Assembly: GCF_028200735.1 (NCBI RefSeq)
Contig: NZ_JAQKPV010000003.1
Span: 186,001-250,000 of the forward strand
DNA: 64,000 nucleotides
Source: Streptomyces sp. ACA25
GTDB lineage: Bacteria; Actinomycetota; Actinomycetes; Streptomycetales; Streptomycetaceae
Direction: 5' to 3'
The position numbers were made by a program, and so were the translations under genes. This document shows, in pieces, positions 1 to 10,345 of the stretch (within the stretch, counting starts at the first letter, position 1; every line of letters begins with the position of its first letter). Under the pieces are notes generated by a model. That model searched no databases, was not told the origin of the DNA, and saw only the letters and a program-made list of their open reading frames with translations.

Positions 1-1615
1 CCTCCAGGTTGCGCAGCCCGCTGCGCCGGCCGCCCTCCGGGATGCCCACCCCGTCGTCGGTGACGGTCAGGGTGAGGGTGCCCGACGCGACCACGAGTGC
101 GACCTCGGCCGTACGTGCCTGGGCGTGCCGGGCGGTGTTCGACAGGGCCTCGCCCAGAACCGCGACGACGTGGTCCGCGACCGTGGCCGGCACATCCGTG
201 TCGATGAGCCCTTCCATCCGCAGGACGGGGGTGAAACCGAGCGAGCGCATGGCCTGCTCGATGGCCTTGAAGGTACGGACCCGCAGTCCCTGGGTGGCCG
301 GACCGGCGTCATGGGCGCGCAGCCCGAAGATCGTCGACCGGATGATCTTGATGGTCTCGTCGAGGTCGTCCACGGCCCGCACCAGGCGCTCGCTCGCCTG
401 CGGATGCTGGACGAAGCGCACTGTGCTCTGCAGCGTCATGCCCGTGGCGAACAGCCGCTGGATGGCCAGGTCGTGCAGGTCACGGGCAATGCGGTCCCGG
501 TCCTCCAGCAACGCCATCTGCTCAGCGGCGCGCCGCCGCTCGGCGACCTCCAGGGCGAGCGCGGCCTGACCGGCGAAGGCCAACAGGGCTGCCGTCTCCA
601 GCTCGGTGAAGGGCGCGCCTTCCGCGCGGGCCAGGAGCAGCACGCCGCGGACCCCGTCGCTGGTTCCCATCGGCACCGCGACCGCCGGCCCCATGCCCGC
701 CCAGCGCGGCGGTCCGTCGGCGACCCGCGGGTCGTTCGCGATGTTCGTGCTGGTCAGGGGTTCACCGGCGGCGGCGGCGGCGCCGGCGAACGAGCCCTCC
801 CGGGTCAGCACCAGCCCTCGGTGCAGCTCCGCGTCCGTGCCGGTGGCGAGCACCACCTGCAGGTTGTCCGACCCCTCTGCGGGCAGCGCCAGGACCGCCA
901 GGTCCGCGGCCAGGATGCGCTGGGGGTGCTCGACGATCTGCTCCAGAACCCGTAGCTCGTCGGCCCCGGACAGCAGGCTGCTGGTGATCTCCGCGTTCGC
1001 CTCCAGCCAGTGCTGCCGCAGGCGGGTCTCCTCGTAGAGCCGGGCGTTCTCGATCGCCACGCCGGCCGCCACCGCGAGGGTGGACAGCACGCTCTCGTCC
1101 TCGCCGTCGAACTCCTGACCGCCACGCTTCTCGGTCAGGTAGATGTTGCCGAACACCTCGTCGCGCACCCGGATGGGCACACCCAGGAACGACTCCATCG
1201 GCGGGTGGTTCACCGGCACGCCCGAGGACGCCGGATGCTCCGAAATCTTGGCCAGGCGCAGCGCCTGCGGGCGCCGGATCAGCTCACCCAGCAGGCCGTG
1301 GCCGGTCGGCAGCGACCCGATGGTGGCGCTCTGCTCGTCGGAGATACCCACCGTGATGAACTGGGAGAGGCCGTTGTCGTCGCCGATCACGCCCAGGGCG
1401 CCGTACTCGGCGTCCACGAGCGCCACCGCGGCTTCCACGATCCGCTTCAGCACCTGCGACAGGTCCAGCTCCTGGCCGACCGACAGCACCGCTTCCAGCA
1501 GGCTGTGCACCCGGTCCCGGGTGCCGCGGGCGGCGTCGATCCGTACCTGCAACTCGTCCAGCAACTGGTCCAGTTCAAGTCTCGGCCTGTGGTCCCCGCC
1601 GTTGCCAGCCGCCAT
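1..1615 (-). CDS. DevS/DosS-like GAF sensor histidine kinase (3' end cut by window)
   Basis: About 538 residues are visible and the C-terminus lies beyond the left edge. Two GAF domains (about residues 45-195 and 215-365) are followed by a HisKA_3 dimerisation helix with the phospho-accepting His at about 381 (RDLHDLAIQRL) and a GHKL ATPase domain (GEALSNTARHA, DDGVGIPEGG). The order GAF-GAF-HisKA_3-HATPase matches the DevS/DosS/OsaA family, which senses redox, oxygen or NO through the first GAF and phosphorylates a NarL-type regulator such as DevR; heme binding cannot be shown here. The ATG at 1615 has a GGAGGG about 9 bases upstream. The partner regulator is probably just outside the window. 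Dormancy-type genes at 35-42 kb are possible targets (inference). Confidence 0.88.
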   Translation of the reverse strand, partial: MAAGNGGDHRPRLELDQLLDELQVRIDAARGTRDRVHSLLEAVLSVGQELDLSQVLKRIVEAAVALVDAEYGALGVIGDDNGLSQFITVGISDEQSATIGSLPTGHGLLGELIRRPQALRLAKISEHPASSGVPVNHPPMESFLGVPIRVRDEVFGNIYLTEKRGGQEFDGEDESVLSTLAVAAGVAIENARLYEETRLRQHWLEANAEITSSLLSGADELRVLEQIVEHPQRILAADLAVLALPAEGSDNLQVVLATGTDAELHRGLVLTREGSFAGAAAAAGEPLTSTNIANDPRVADGPPRWAGMGPAVAVPMGTSDGVRGVLLLARAEGAPFTELETAALLAFAGQAALALEVAERRRAAEQMALLEDRDRIARDLHDLAIQRLFATGMTLQSTVRFVQHPQASERLVRAVDDLDETIKIIRSTIFGLRAHDAGPATQGLRVRTFKAIEQAMRSLGFTPVLRMEGLIDTDVPATVADHVVAVLGEALSNTARHAQARTAEVALVVASGTLTLTVTDDGVGIPEGGRRSGLRNLE

Positions 1616-1862
1616 ACCCACCGGTCCCTCCGTCGCCCGCCGACCCGCTCGGTCCCCCCGATCGTAGCCCTCACCCTTCCGGCCGCACCCGCCCCGTCCC
1701 CGGGAAGCCCCGGCTCGCCCGGCGGGGCCGCCTCACCGGCGGGCCCCGGCCACCCTCTGTGAAGTGGCGTCTTCTTCCGGCGAGCACCGGAGCCCGCTTC
1801 CCGGGCCGCCCGGCGCCCCCTTCCGGGCGGCCCGCCGCGTCACTGCCGGGCGTCCTGCCGCG

Positions 1863-2834
1863 TCATTGCCCGGCGGGCTCGGCGAACGCGTCGACGCCGG
1901 TGAGCTCGGCGGAGAGCGTCCACAGCCGTGCCGCCTCCCCGGGGTCGGTGGCGTACTTCCGCACCCGGACCCACTGGTCCTCGTCCGTGGCGAACTCGGC
2001 TATCTCGCAGTCCTCGCAGTAAACGCCGCCCCCGCCCGCCAGCTGCGGGGAGGTCGCCGCCCACACCTGGGTCGACGCGCCCTCCTGCGGGCTCTTGAAG
2101 TCCGGGTTCACCACGTTGCCCGCCTCATCGATCCAGCCCGCGTCGACCATCTCCTCGGTCGTCAGGTGGCGCACGAGGGGCGTCTTGATGCCTCCGGGAT
2201 GCACGGAGAACGCGCGCACTCCGGCCTCCCGCCCGAGAGCGTCGAGCTGGACGGCGAACAGGATGTTGGCCGTCTTGGCCTGCCCGTAGGCCAGCCACTT
2301 GTCGTAGTTCTCCTCGAAGTGCACGTCGTCCCAGCGGATCGCCGAGTGGTGATGCCCGGTGGAGGACACCGCCACGACGCGCGCCCCGCCCCGCGCGATC
2401 GCCGGCCAGAGCCGGTTCACCAGGGCGAAGTGGCCCAGGTGATTGACCGCGAACTGCGCCTCCCACCCCGGTCCGACCCGCGTCTCCGGGCAGGCCATGA
2501 TGCCGGCGTTGTTGATGACCAGGTCCAGGTCACGGCCGGTGGCCAGGAAGCGCTCGGCGAAGCCGCGCACGCTCTCCAGATCGGCGAGGTCCAGCTCGTC
2601 CACCTCCACGCCCCCGATGCCTGCCAGGGCCTTTCGGGCGACGTCCGGCCGCCGGGCGGGAACGACGACCCGGGCACCGGCACCGGCCAGCGCACGCGTC
2701 GTCTCCAGGCCCAGACCCGAGTACCCGCCGGTGACCAGGGCCAGCTTCCCCGAGAGATCGATCCCGCGCAGTACCTCCTCCGCGGTGGTCCGCGCCCCGA
2801 ATCCTGATCCGATTTTCTGCTGAGTGGTCGTCAT
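1863..2834 (-). CDS. Short-chain dehydrogenase/reductase
   Basis: A 323-residue classical SDR of the retinol dehydrogenase/protochlorophyllide reductase-like group. Visible are the Rossmann motif TGGYSGLG (about residues 35-42), NNAG, the catalytic Ser region VSSTGHHH, and the active-site pair in YGQAK. It should use NAD(P)H to reduce or oxidise a carbonyl or alcohol; the substrate cannot be read. The frame stays open upstream to 3017, but the ATG at 2834 (MTTTQQK) gives the usual N-terminus and the extension looks non-coding. It is a single gene upstream of, and in the same direction as, the sensor kinase; the 247-bp gap argues for a separate kinase promoter. Confidence 0.85.
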   Translation of the reverse strand: MTTTQQKIGSGFGARTTAEEVLRGIDLSGKLALVTGGYSGLGLETTRALAGAGARVVVPARRPDVARKALAGIGGVEVDELDLADLESVRGFAERFLATGRDLDLVINNAGIMACPETRVGPGWEAQFAVNHLGHFALVNRLWPAIARGGARVVAVSSTGHHHSAIRWDDVHFEENYDKWLAYGQAKTANILFAVQLDALGREAGVRAFSVHPGGIKTPLVRHLTTEEMVDAGWIDEAGNVVNPDFKSPQEGASTQVWAATSPQLAGGGGVYCEDCEIAEFATDEDQWVRVRKYATDPGEAARLWTLSAELTGVDAFAEPAGQ

Positions 2835-3415
2835 GCCCCGGAGGCTACGAATTGGAGCGCACTTCAAGGCAAGCCCTGATCCGTCTTCCACGGATCCGCG
2901 GCGGTCCTTGCCCAACCTGGGGGTGAGCGTGCCTGGCAGCGCACCGAGAACGTCGGGGCACTGGACCTCGTCCTGCCCGAGGACGCAGCCCGGTAGCTGG
3001 ACGCCGCCCCCGGGCATGAAGGGCCACGACCGCCCGGGCCCCCGTCGCGGGGCCTTCCCCAGGCACCGGCCACCGCGTTGTCTCCCTCTTCTTGGGCAGG
3101 AAGTGGCGGAATCCGTGCCGTGCGGGCGCGGGCCGGGAAACCGTGGCCAAGGCCACTGCCAGGAACGCAGAAGGTTCGTGGGTGCAGGCGGCGGGCGGGT
3201 GGTTCGGTGACCGGCAGCTCTTATCGGTCAAAACTCTCCGCAAGCTCAGCCGACCCCCTCAGAAGGGGTAGCTTCTCCGCGCACTGCGTTGAGGCGATCA
3301 GGTCCACCGACACCGTCATCACGCCCGCACATCGTGCCGAAGCCGCCTCGACGCACATCGACGCACATCGACGCACATCGAGGATCAGTGCGGTCAGGCA
3401 CCGCTCTGCGACTGA
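2835..3415. other. Non-coding stretch with a short tandem repeat
   Basis: No gene is supported in these 581 bases, which separate the divergent SDR and peptidoglycan-binding genes and so should hold both promoters. Frames that stay open here have no RBS and compositional bias typical of shadow frames. The only clear structure is the decamer repeat at 3349-3380. Confidence 0.5.
3349..3380. repeat. Three tandem copies of acgcacatcg
   Basis: Three head-to-tail 10-base copies at 3351-3360, 3361-3370 and 3371-3380, with two further matching bases upstream, end 35 bases before the start of the downstream secreted protein. They would lie in its leader or promoter. Function unknown; replication slippage would explain it. 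Confidence 0.7.
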
Positions 3416-3889
3416 ATGGGGAAACACGTGCGACCGAAGGCTTTGTCCAGGACACTCGTCAGTTTCACCGCCCTCACTGCGATCGTGGCCGGAAGCCTCA
3501 CGACGGCGAGCGTCAGCTTCGCGGCGCCCGCGGCCTCGAAGCCTGCGGCGAGCGCTGAGAAGGTCGTCCCGCTCGCGGTGGTCAACCTGGGCCTGAGCAC
3601 TACGCAGGCCAGGCACGTTCAGTGCTGGCTGAAGGCGAACTGGCGCTACACCGGCGCGCTCGACGGGCAGCTGGGCACCAACAGCTGGAAGGCCTTCCAA
3701 CGAAACCTCAAAGAGCACTGGGGCTACACCGGAGCGATCGACGGCATCGTGGGGAGCGGAACGGTGAAGGCGCTGCAACGCCTGCTCAAGAAGAGCTGGG
3801 GTTACACCGGCGCCATCGACGGAATCGCCGGACCGGGTACCCAGGCCGCCTTCAAGCGATTCTCCAGCGGGTGCAGCCCTTGGTGCTGA
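3416..3889 (+). CDS. Secreted peptidoglycan-binding domain protein
   Basis: 157 residues: a Sec-type signal (basic MGKHVRPKALSR, then a hydrophobic stretch ending near SFAAPAAS, about residue 40) and a mature part made of two PG_binding_1-like repeats. Each repeat has a W-x-Y-TGA-[IL]-DG core (RYTGALDGQLG, GYTGAIDGIVG, GYTGAIDGIAG; three copies of the motif in all). These modules bind cell-wall peptidoglycan. There is no attached hydrolase domain, so it probably acts as a wall-associated or secreted binding protein. Cysteines near residues 74, 152 and the C-terminal residue could form a disulfide. ATG 3416 chosen; GTG 3428 is a possible alternative. Confidence 0.8.
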   Translation: MGKHVRPKALSRTLVSFTALTAIVAGSLTTASVSFAAPAASKPAASAEKVVPLAVVNLGLSTTQARHVQCWLKANWRYTGALDGQLGTNSWKAFQRNLKEHWGYTGAIDGIVGSGTVKALQRLLKKSWGYTGAIDGIAGPGTQAAFKRFSSGCSPWC

Positions 3890-4061
3890 GGAACTGGAGC
3901 AGCAGGCGCGCCACCTGTGCACCGCGGGGAGCCGGTGCGTCCCGGGCAGCCCTCGGTACCGTTGGTGGCTGTGGCGAGGCCTACGTCCTGAGACCCCTGC
4001 GGGATCTCGGCTTGCGGATCCTCCCCGTGCATCCCCGGGCTCCCTCTGACCCGGGGTCAGC

Positions 4062-4571
4062 GTGCACCGGGTGGGTACGACCGGCGAACACGGATGGGTC
4101 ACGGCCATCGAGAGCCTGCACCCGAGCATCACCTGGCAAGCCGGCGGTATCGAGATCGGCCACTTCTCCCACGTCGAACCAGTCCGCCTCGCCGGCGACG
4201 GACTCCTGCTGATCCCTTCGGTCTTCGTCGCGAACATCGCCGCCCACCTGGCAGACCCCTGGCCCTGGCCCAGGACCTTGGTCTATCGTGCCCGCGGCAC
4301 CGCCGCCCTGTGGGGCGACCAGGAGACCGTCCCCCGACCGGACACGCTGACCGCTCTGATCGGCCGGTCCCGAGCCCGGCTGCTGTTGGCGCTGGACGCC
4401 CCGGCCAGTACCAGCCACCTCGCCCGAAGCCTCGCCATGACACCCGGCGCGGTAGGAGACCACCTCGCCATCCTGCGAGACGCGGGACTGCTCGTCCGCG
4501 CCCGGTCGGGACGGTCCGTGCTCTACCGCCGCACCCCGCTCGGCGAGGCACTCGCCGCCGGTACGGGCTGA
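4062..4571 (+). pseudogene. C-terminal fragment of an ArsR-type winged-helix regulator
   Basis: The open frame encodes about 169 residues matching only the second half of the roughly 320-residue DUF5937/ArsR regulators of actinomycetes: a GRGLLL-like strand (here GDGLLLIPSVF), then an ArsR winged helix (ASTSHLARSLAMTPGAVGDH and ILRDAGLLVRARSGRSVLY). The N-terminal half is absent and nothing upstream (3890-4061) resembles it. The formal start is a GTG without a convincing RBS. I therefore call a truncated remnant, although the DNA-binding domain is intact and could still be made. Confidence 0.65.
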
Positions 4572-4586
4572 GGGATCGGATCAGCA

Positions 4587-4805
4587 CTGAGCGACTCTGT
4601 CAGCTGGGAGGCGGGTGACGACTTCCCTTCGAGCCCCCAGCTGCGGCAGTACCCGGACAGGGTTCCGGTCGTCATCGATCCGGGATTCGGACACGGGCTG
4701 CCTGTCATCGCGGCCAACCGGGTTCCGGTAAGACCGGTGGCCGATCACTGGGAAGCCGGCGAGAGCATCGAGGACATCGTCTACGAGTACGACATCAACA
4801 GGCAC
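4587..4805 (+). pseudogene. DUF433 antitoxin remnant
   Basis: In the frame of position 4587 the translation reads as a DUF433 protein: LRQYPDRVPVVIDPGFGHG, LPVIAANRVPV and DHWEAGESIEDIVYEYDIN. DUF433 proteins are small antitoxin-like DNA-binding proteins usually paired with a DUF5615 PIN-like toxin. No ATG or GTG precedes the homologous part, a stop lies just upstream at 4569-4571, and homology ends abruptly near 4806 before the usual end of the domain. No toxin partner follows; betT ends at 4888 on the other strand. It is a decayed TA module next to a truncated ArsR gene. Confidence 0.6.
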
Positions 4806-4887
4806 CGTCGTTCTCCTGTCGCCGCACGGAAAGCATGCCGGTTGCCCCGCCCGGGCCTCGTTCCGGGGGCACCTGGGCGCCGCGCAG

Positions 4888-7017
4888 TCAGCGGTCCTCG
4901 TCCGAGGGTTCCGGGCCGGCCATGTCGGGGCGGTAGTCGGGCAGCGCTGAGCGGGCGCTGGCCTCGCGGTGCATGCGCAGGAACTCCAGGTGGCGTTCGT
5001 ACTGGTCGAGGATGTCGCCGATGAGCTGCTCCTTCGTGTAGCCCATCACGTCGTAACTCTGGCTGCCCTCGGCGAGGTGGACCTCGTACCGCACGTACGT
5101 GTCCCTGCGGGTGACCGGCCGTCTGGTGAATGTGGGGGCGGGGCGCACCACCGGCCAGACCCGGTAGAGGAATTCTTCCTTCTCCCCCATCGGCACCCGC
5201 AGGCCCAGGTAGGGGAGTCCGGCTTCCTCGTCGTGGCCTTCGGTGACGGACGCCTCCCCGCCGTGTGCCCGCAGTTCCTCGGCGACCTCCTGGAGGGCCG
5301 GGCGGCACACGTCGTCGACGAACGGGACGGCCGCGTCCTGGCTGGGGAAGCTCATGGCCCGGGCGAGCCGCTGCCGCCAGTGCCGCTCCCCCGCCGGGCC
5401 GCGGTGCGTACGCCCGGACAGTGACAGCGGCAGGGTGGCCGTCGAGGCGGCCACCCGGATCTGCTCGCTTCGCAACGCCTTGTAGAGGCCGCCGATGATG
5501 AGGAACATGACGAACGAGAACGGCAGGCCCATGATGATGGTCGCGTTGGTCAGCGCGTCCACACCGCCGACGATGAGCATGGCGAGGGTGAGCAGCCCGG
5601 TCACGGACACCCAGAAGATGCGCAGCCAGGGGGCGGCGTCGGTGAGCGGGGTGCGCAGGTGCGAGGACAGGTTGCCCATCACCAGCGCACCGGAGTCGGC
5701 GGAGGTGACATACAGCAGGAGTCCGACGACGGTGGCCAGCCCGGCGCTGAAGGTGACTCCGGGATACTGGGCGAGCAGCCCGTAGAAGCCCTGTTCGGGG
5801 TTGTCCATGGCGGTCTCGCCGAACGCGGTGTCGCCGTCCCGCACGACTGCCAGGGCGCTGTTGCCCAGTACGGAGAGGAAGGTGAGGGTGAAGAGGAACG
5901 GGATGATCAGGGTCGCCGACACGAACTGCCGGATGGTGCGGCCGCGGGAGATCCTGGCCAGGAAGAGCCCGACGAACGGCGCCCAGGCGATCCACCAGGC
6001 CCAGAAGAACAGGGTCCAGGCGTTGAGCCATTCGGGCTGCTGGTCGTAGGCGAAGGTGTTCAGCGTCATGCCGGGGAACCGGCTGGCGTAGTCGCCGATG
6101 TTGAGGACGAGGCTGTTGAGCAGCCGGACCGGCCCCTCGGCGAGCATGACGTACAGCATGAGGATGATTGCGAGCACGATGTTGAGCTCGGACATCCGCC
6201 GGATGCCCCGGTCGATCCCGGCCACGGCGGACACCGTGGCCAGGGTGACGGCGACCAGGATGAGGCCGATCTGGGCGGCGAGTCCTTCCTCGATACCGAA
6301 GAGGAAGTTGAGGCCGTAGTTCAGCTGCACGACGCCGATGCCGAGGGATACGGAAATGCCGAACACCGTGCCGATGATGGCCGCGAGGTCGACGGCGTCG
6401 CCGATCCGGCCGTGGATGCGGCGGCCGATGATCGGGTAGAGCGCTGAGCGGATGGCCAGCGGGAGACGGTAGCGGAAGGCGAAGAAGCCCAGCACCATCC
6501 CCATCAGCGCGTACATCGCCCAGCCGGTGATGCCGTAGTGAAAGAGTGTCCAGACCACGCCCTGCCGGGCTGCCTCCACGGTCTGCGCCTCGCCCTCGGG
6601 CGGCATGAAGTAGTGGCTGACGGGCCCGGCGACGGAGAAGAACATCAGGTCGATGCCGATGCCCGCCGCGAACAGCATGGCTCCCCAGGCGAACAGCCCG
6701 TAGTCGGGGGTGGAGTGCTGCGGGCCCAGCTTGATGGTTCCGTACCGGGACACCGCCACGAAGAGCACGAACAGCAGATACAGGGTGGCGGCCAGGAAGT
6801 AGTACCAGCCGAAGCCCTCGGAGATCCATCCGACGACCACACCGATGGTGTTCTCGGCGCCTCCCGGCGTGATGATCGCCCAGATCGAGAGGGCGAGGAT
6901 CAGCGCTGACGAGCCGGCGAAGACGACGGGCTTGAGCCGGCTGTCCCCGGACGGTGCGCCCTCCGCTGCCGGTGCGGTCTCCGCTGTCACTGCGTCACGT
7001 TCACGGTCGCTGGACAC
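4888..7017 (-). CDS. betT: BCCT-family choline/betaine transporter
   Basis: 709 residues. The first 500 or so form the 12-helix BCCT fold; the family signature is [13 protein letters not shown] near residue 335. A long hydrophilic C-terminal tail of roughly 190 residues resembles that of E. coli BetT, a proton-driven choline carrier, rather than the short tail of BetP. It should import choline (or glycine betaine) for osmoprotection. The start (ATG 7017) overlaps the end of betA by 17 bases, so the two are translationally coupled and choline uptake is co-expressed with choline oxidation. Substrate assignment rests on the tail and the betA/betB context. Confidence 0.9.
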   Translation of the reverse strand: MSSDRERDAVTAETAPAAEGAPSGDSRLKPVVFAGSSALILALSIWAIITPGGAENTIGVVVGWISEGFGWYYFLAATLYLLFVLFVAVSRYGTIKLGPQHSTPDYGLFAWGAMLFAAGIGIDLMFFSVAGPVSHYFMPPEGEAQTVEAARQGVVWTLFHYGITGWAMYALMGMVLGFFAFRYRLPLAIRSALYPIIGRRIHGRIGDAVDLAAIIGTVFGISVSLGIGVVQLNYGLNFLFGIEEGLAAQIGLILVAVTLATVSAVAGIDRGIRRMSELNIVLAIILMLYVMLAEGPVRLLNSLVLNIGDYASRFPGMTLNTFAYDQQPEWLNAWTLFFWAWWIAWAPFVGLFLARISRGRTIRQFVSATLIIPFLFTLTFLSVLGNSALAVVRDGDTAFGETAMDNPEQGFYGLLAQYPGVTFSAGLATVVGLLLYVTSADSGALVMGNLSSHLRTPLTDAAPWLRIFWVSVTGLLTLAMLIVGGVDALTNATIIMGLPFSFVMFLIIGGLYKALRSEQIRVAASTATLPLSLSGRTHRGPAGERHWRQRLARAMSFPSQDAAVPFVDDVCRPALQEVAEELRAHGGEASVTEGHDEEAGLPYLGLRVPMGEKEEFLYRVWPVVRPAPTFTRRPVTRRDTYVRYEVHLAEGSQSYDVMGYTKEQLIGDILDQYERHLEFLRMHREASARSALPDYRPDMAGPEPSDEDR

Positions 7018-8680
7018 GGTCCTGCGTCTCCTGTGTGCGGTGTCGGTAGAAGGCGGCGGTGGACGGCGCCGGCGGGGTGTTGCCGAGGATGAGGTCGGCG
7101 GCCTTCTCGGCGAGCATCATCACGGGCGCGTAGATGTTGGCGTTGGTGATGCGGGGCATCGCGGAGGCGTCGACCACCCGCAGCCCGTCCACGCCGTGCA
7201 CGCGCAGGGACGTGGGGTCCAGCACGGACATGTCGTCGACGCCCATCCGGGCGGTGCAGGACGGGTGGTACGCGGTCTCGGCGTCGCGGGCGACCCAGTC
7301 GAGGATCTCGTCGTCCGTGGTGACCTCGGCGCCGGGCGACAGTTCGCCCGCGTCGTACTCGTCGAGGGCGGGCCGGGAGAGGATGTCCCGCGCGGTGCGG
7401 ACCGCCTCCACCCACTCCTTGCGGTCGTTGGGCGTCGACAGGTAGTTGAAGCGCAGCTCCGGGTGGACCCGGGGGTCCTTGGACGTGATCTTGACGGTCC
7501 CGCGGACGTCGGAGTACATGGGCCCGACGTGCACCTGGTAGCCGTGCTCGGCGTCCACCGGGGTGCCGTCGTAGCGCACCGCGATGGGCAGGAAGTGGAA
7601 CATCAGGTTCGGGTGGTCGACCTCGTCGTTGCCGCGCACAAATCCGCCGGCCTCGAAGTGGTTGGTCGCCGCGGTTCCGGTGCGGAACAGCATCCACTCC
7701 AGGCCGATGGGGATCCGTTTGCGCGCCTTGACCGCCGGGGTGTGGGTGACCGGCTGCTTGCAGGCGTGCTGCACGTATACCTCGAGGTGGTCCTGGAGGT
7801 TTTCCCCGACCCCGGGCAGAGCCTGCACCGTGCGGATGCCCAGCGGCCTGAGCTCGTCAGGGTTGCCGATACCGGACAGCTGGAGCAGCTGCGGCGTGTT
7901 GATCGCCCCTCCGCAGAGGATCACCTCGCCGCCGAAGGCCCGCCGGTAGGCCTTGCCGAAGCGCCGGTAGATCACCCCGGTGGCCCGCTTCCCTTCGAAG
8001 ATCACCCGGTCCACCGGGGAGAAGCACCGCACGGTGAGGTTGGGGCGGTCGCGGACCGGGTCCAGGTAGCCGCGGGAGGCCGACCACCGCCGGCCCTTCC
8101 GGATGTTGCGGTCGAAGGGCGCGAAGCCTTCCTGCCGGTATCCGTTGACGTCGGGGGTCAGCGTGTGTCCGGCCTGCTGTGCCGCTTCCAGGAAGGCGGG
8201 GAACAGCGGGTTGGTCGCCGGCCCGCGTTCCAGCCACAGCGGGCCGCCCTGACCGCGCCACTCGTCGGCACCGGCGACGCAGTGCTCCATCCGCTTGAAG
8301 TACGGCAGGCAGTGCGCGTAGTCCCAGGTCTCCATGCCGGGCTCAGCGGCCCAGCGCTCCAGATCGAGCGGGTTGCCGCGCTGGAAGATCATTCCGTTGA
8401 TGGAGCTCGATCCGCCCAGCAGCCTGCCGCGGCCGTGGCTGATGCGTCTGCCGCCCATGAACGGCTCCGGCTCGGAGGCGTAGCGCCAGTCGTACAGGGG
8501 GTTGCCGATGACCATGGTCAGCGCGGCCGGCATGTGCGTGAGGATGTCCCAGCGGTAGTCCGGCCGGCCCGCCTCCAGCATGAGCACGCGGTTGCCCGGG
8601 TCCGCGCTCAGCCGGTTGGCCAGCACGCAGCCTGCCGAGCCTCCCCCGACGATGATGTAGTCGTACTCCGCTTGGCCCAT
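7001..8680 (-). CDS. betA: Choline dehydrogenase (GMC oxidoreductase)
   Basis: 559 residues. FAD-binding motif [18 protein letters not shown] at the N-terminus; GMC signature 1 around [14 protein letters not shown] (about residues 85-100) and signature 2 [16 protein letters not shown] (about 255-270); C-terminal active-site region HPSCTARMG and [15 protein letters not shown]. It oxidises choline to betaine aldehyde (and can go on to betaine) at the membrane with FAD. The frame is open far upstream, but the ATG at 8680 (MGQAEYDY) is preceded by GAGGAG at a good distance. It is the first gene of a betA-betT operon, divergent from betB across about 165 bases. Confidence 0.92.
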   Translation of the reverse strand: MGQAEYDYIIVGGGSAGCVLANRLSADPGNRVLMLEAGRPDYRWDILTHMPAALTMVIGNPLYDWRYASEPEPFMGGRRISHGRGRLLGGSSSINGMIFQRGNPLDLERWAAEPGMETWDYAHCLPYFKRMEHCVAGADEWRGQGGPLWLERGPATNPLFPAFLEAAQQAGHTLTPDVNGYRQEGFAPFDRNIRKGRRWSASRGYLDPVRDRPNLTVRCFSPVDRVIFEGKRATGVIYRRFGKAYRRAFGGEVILCGGAINTPQLLQLSGIGNPDELRPLGIRTVQALPGVGENLQDHLEVYVQHACKQPVTHTPAVKARKRIPIGLEWMLFRTGTAATNHFEAGGFVRGNDEVDHPNLMFHFLPIAVRYDGTPVDAEHGYQVHVGPMYSDVRGTVKITSKDPRVHPELRFNYLSTPNDRKEWVEAVRTARDILSRPALDEYDAGELSPGAEVTTDDEILDWVARDAETAYHPSCTARMGVDDMSVLDPTSLRVHGVDGLRVVDASAMPRITNANIYAPVMMLAEKAADLILGNTPPAPSTAAFYRHRTQETQDRVQRP

Positions 8681-8845
8681 GCCGTTCTCCTCGGCTTGCG
8701 CGTGCATTCGACACTGCGCAGTATCTACCCTTAAGAGGCAAATGTCTGGATCGCAGCACGGTGCGGTCGCGTCCGGCTCACAGGGGACGGCAGCGCACAC
8801 GGGAGAGGACCTGTCACGTCCAGTCTGTTCATCGACGGGCAGTGG

Positions 8846-10285
8846 GTGGCCTCGTCGAGCGGCGACACCCGCGACATCGTCAATCCCTACGACCAGTCCG
8901 TGGTCCGGACCGTCGACGAGGGCAACGAGGCCGATGCCCGGGCGGCCGTCGCCGCGGCACGCACCGCCTTCGACGAGGGCGAGTGGTCCGCCTGGACCCC
9001 CCGGGAACGCTCCGAACTGCTGCACCGGGTGGCGGAACACCTGCAGCGGGACCGGGACATGATCGCCCGGCTGGAAACCCTGGACACCGGCAAGACGCTC
9101 GTCGAGGGCGGGATCGACGTCGACGACGTGACCGCGGTGTTCCACTACTACGCAGACCTGGCGGGGACGGAGTCGGGCCGGACGGTCGAGACCGGGGACC
9201 CCCGGGTCCGCAGCCGGGTGGTCCACGAACCGGTCGGCGTCTGCACGATGATCACTCCGTGGAACTATCCGCTGCTCCAGGCCTCCTGGAAGGTGGCGCC
9301 GGCGCTGGCCGCGGGCAACACCATGGTGCTCAAACCCAGCGAGCTCACCCCGCTGAGCGCCCTCCGGATGGTCGAGCTGATCGAGGAGGCCGGCGTGCCC
9401 GAGGGGGTGGTCAACCTGGTGCTCGGCGCGGGGGCGACAGCGGGAGCGCCACTGGTGGACAGCCCGGACGTGGACCTGGTGTCCTTCACCGGCGGGCTGG
9501 AAACGGGCAGGTCCCTCATGCGCACGGCGGCCGGCACGGTGAAGAACATCGCCCTGGAGCTGGGCGGCAAGAACCCCAACATCGTGTTCGCCGACGCCGA
9601 CCTCGATGCCGCGGTCGACTACGCCCTGATGGCCGCTTTCCTGCACGCCGGACAGGTGTGCTCAGCGGGCACCCGCCTGATCGTGGAGGACACGGTGCAC
9701 GACGAGTTCGTCGGCGAGCTGGTCGCGCGCACCGAACGGATCAGGCTCGGCAACGGGCTGGACCCGGACACCGAGAGCGGCCCACTCGTCTCCGCCGAGC
9801 ACCTGGCCAAGGTCGAGTCCTACGTGCGGCTCGGGAGCGAGGAGGGCGCGACACTCGTCGCCGGCGGCAGACGCCCGGACGACCCGGCACTGCGCGACGG
9901 CTTCTTCTACCGGCCGACCGTGTTCGACGACTGCACGGGGGACATGCGCCTCGTCCAGGAGGAGACGTTCGGGCCGATCCTGACCGTGGAGCGCTTCTCC
10001 GACGAGGACCGCGCGGTCGAGATCGGCAACGACACCGAGTACGGACTCGCCGGTGCCGTGTGGACCAGGGACACCGCCCGCGCCGAGCGGGTGGCGCGAC
10101 GGCTGCGGCACGGCACGGTGTGGATCAACGACTTCGGCACCTATCTGCCGCAGGCCGAATGGGGCGGCTTCAAACGTTCCGGAATCGGCCGGGAACTCGG
10201 CCACGACGGCCTGGCCGAGTACCGGCAGACCAAGCACATCTACGAGAACACCGCCCCCGTTCCCCAGCGCTGGTTCGCCCGCTGA
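8846..10285 (+). CDS. betB: Betaine aldehyde dehydrogenase
   Basis: An aldehyde dehydrogenase of about 479-490 residues: NAD-binding segment [20 protein letters not shown], catalytic Glu in LELGGKNPN, catalytic Cys in [12 protein letters not shown], and C-terminal [14 protein letters not shown]. It converts betaine aldehyde to glycine betaine, completing the betA pathway. The GTG at 8846 is the first conventional start, but conserved residues typical of the family (LFIDGQW) lie just upstream in frame. An RBS-like GGGAGAGGA at 8801-8809 points to initiation near 8813-8816, where the codons are GTC and ACG. Either a non-standard start is used or the start codon has mutated. Confidence 0.92.
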   Translation: MASSSGDTRDIVNPYDQSVVRTVDEGNEADARAAVAAARTAFDEGEWSAWTPRERSELLHRVAEHLQRDRDMIARLETLDTGKTLVEGGIDVDDVTAVFHYYADLAGTESGRTVETGDPRVRSRVVHEPVGVCTMITPWNYPLLQASWKVAPALAAGNTMVLKPSELTPLSALRMVELIEEAGVPEGVVNLVLGAGATAGAPLVDSPDVDLVSFTGGLETGRSLMRTAAGTVKNIALELGGKNPNIVFADADLDAAVDYALMAAFLHAGQVCSAGTRLIVEDTVHDEFVGELVARTERIRLGNGLDPDTESGPLVSAEHLAKVESYVRLGSEEGATLVAGGRRPDDPALRDGFFYRPTVFDDCTGDMRLVQEETFGPILTVERFSDEDRAVEIGNDTEYGLAGAVWTRDTARAERVARRLRHGTVWINDFGTYLPQAEWGGFKRSGIGRELGHDGLAEYRQTKHIYENTAPVPQRWFAR

Positions 10286-10345
10286 ACCACCCCCGGTCCG
10301 GCGCGACCTGCCGTGCGGCAGATGTCAGCTGCCTCGGCAGCCCGG

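Noticed and set aside
1680..1760. GC-rich hairpin between the SDR and sensor-kinase genes as a terminator
   Set aside because: Arms ggggcc/ggcccc are short and every nearby stretch is equally GC-rich; pairing is not above expectation.
8681..9646. Upstream extension of the choline dehydrogenase frame
   Set aside because: It overlaps betB on the opposite strand and lacks GMC features. The ATG at 8680 has a good RBS.
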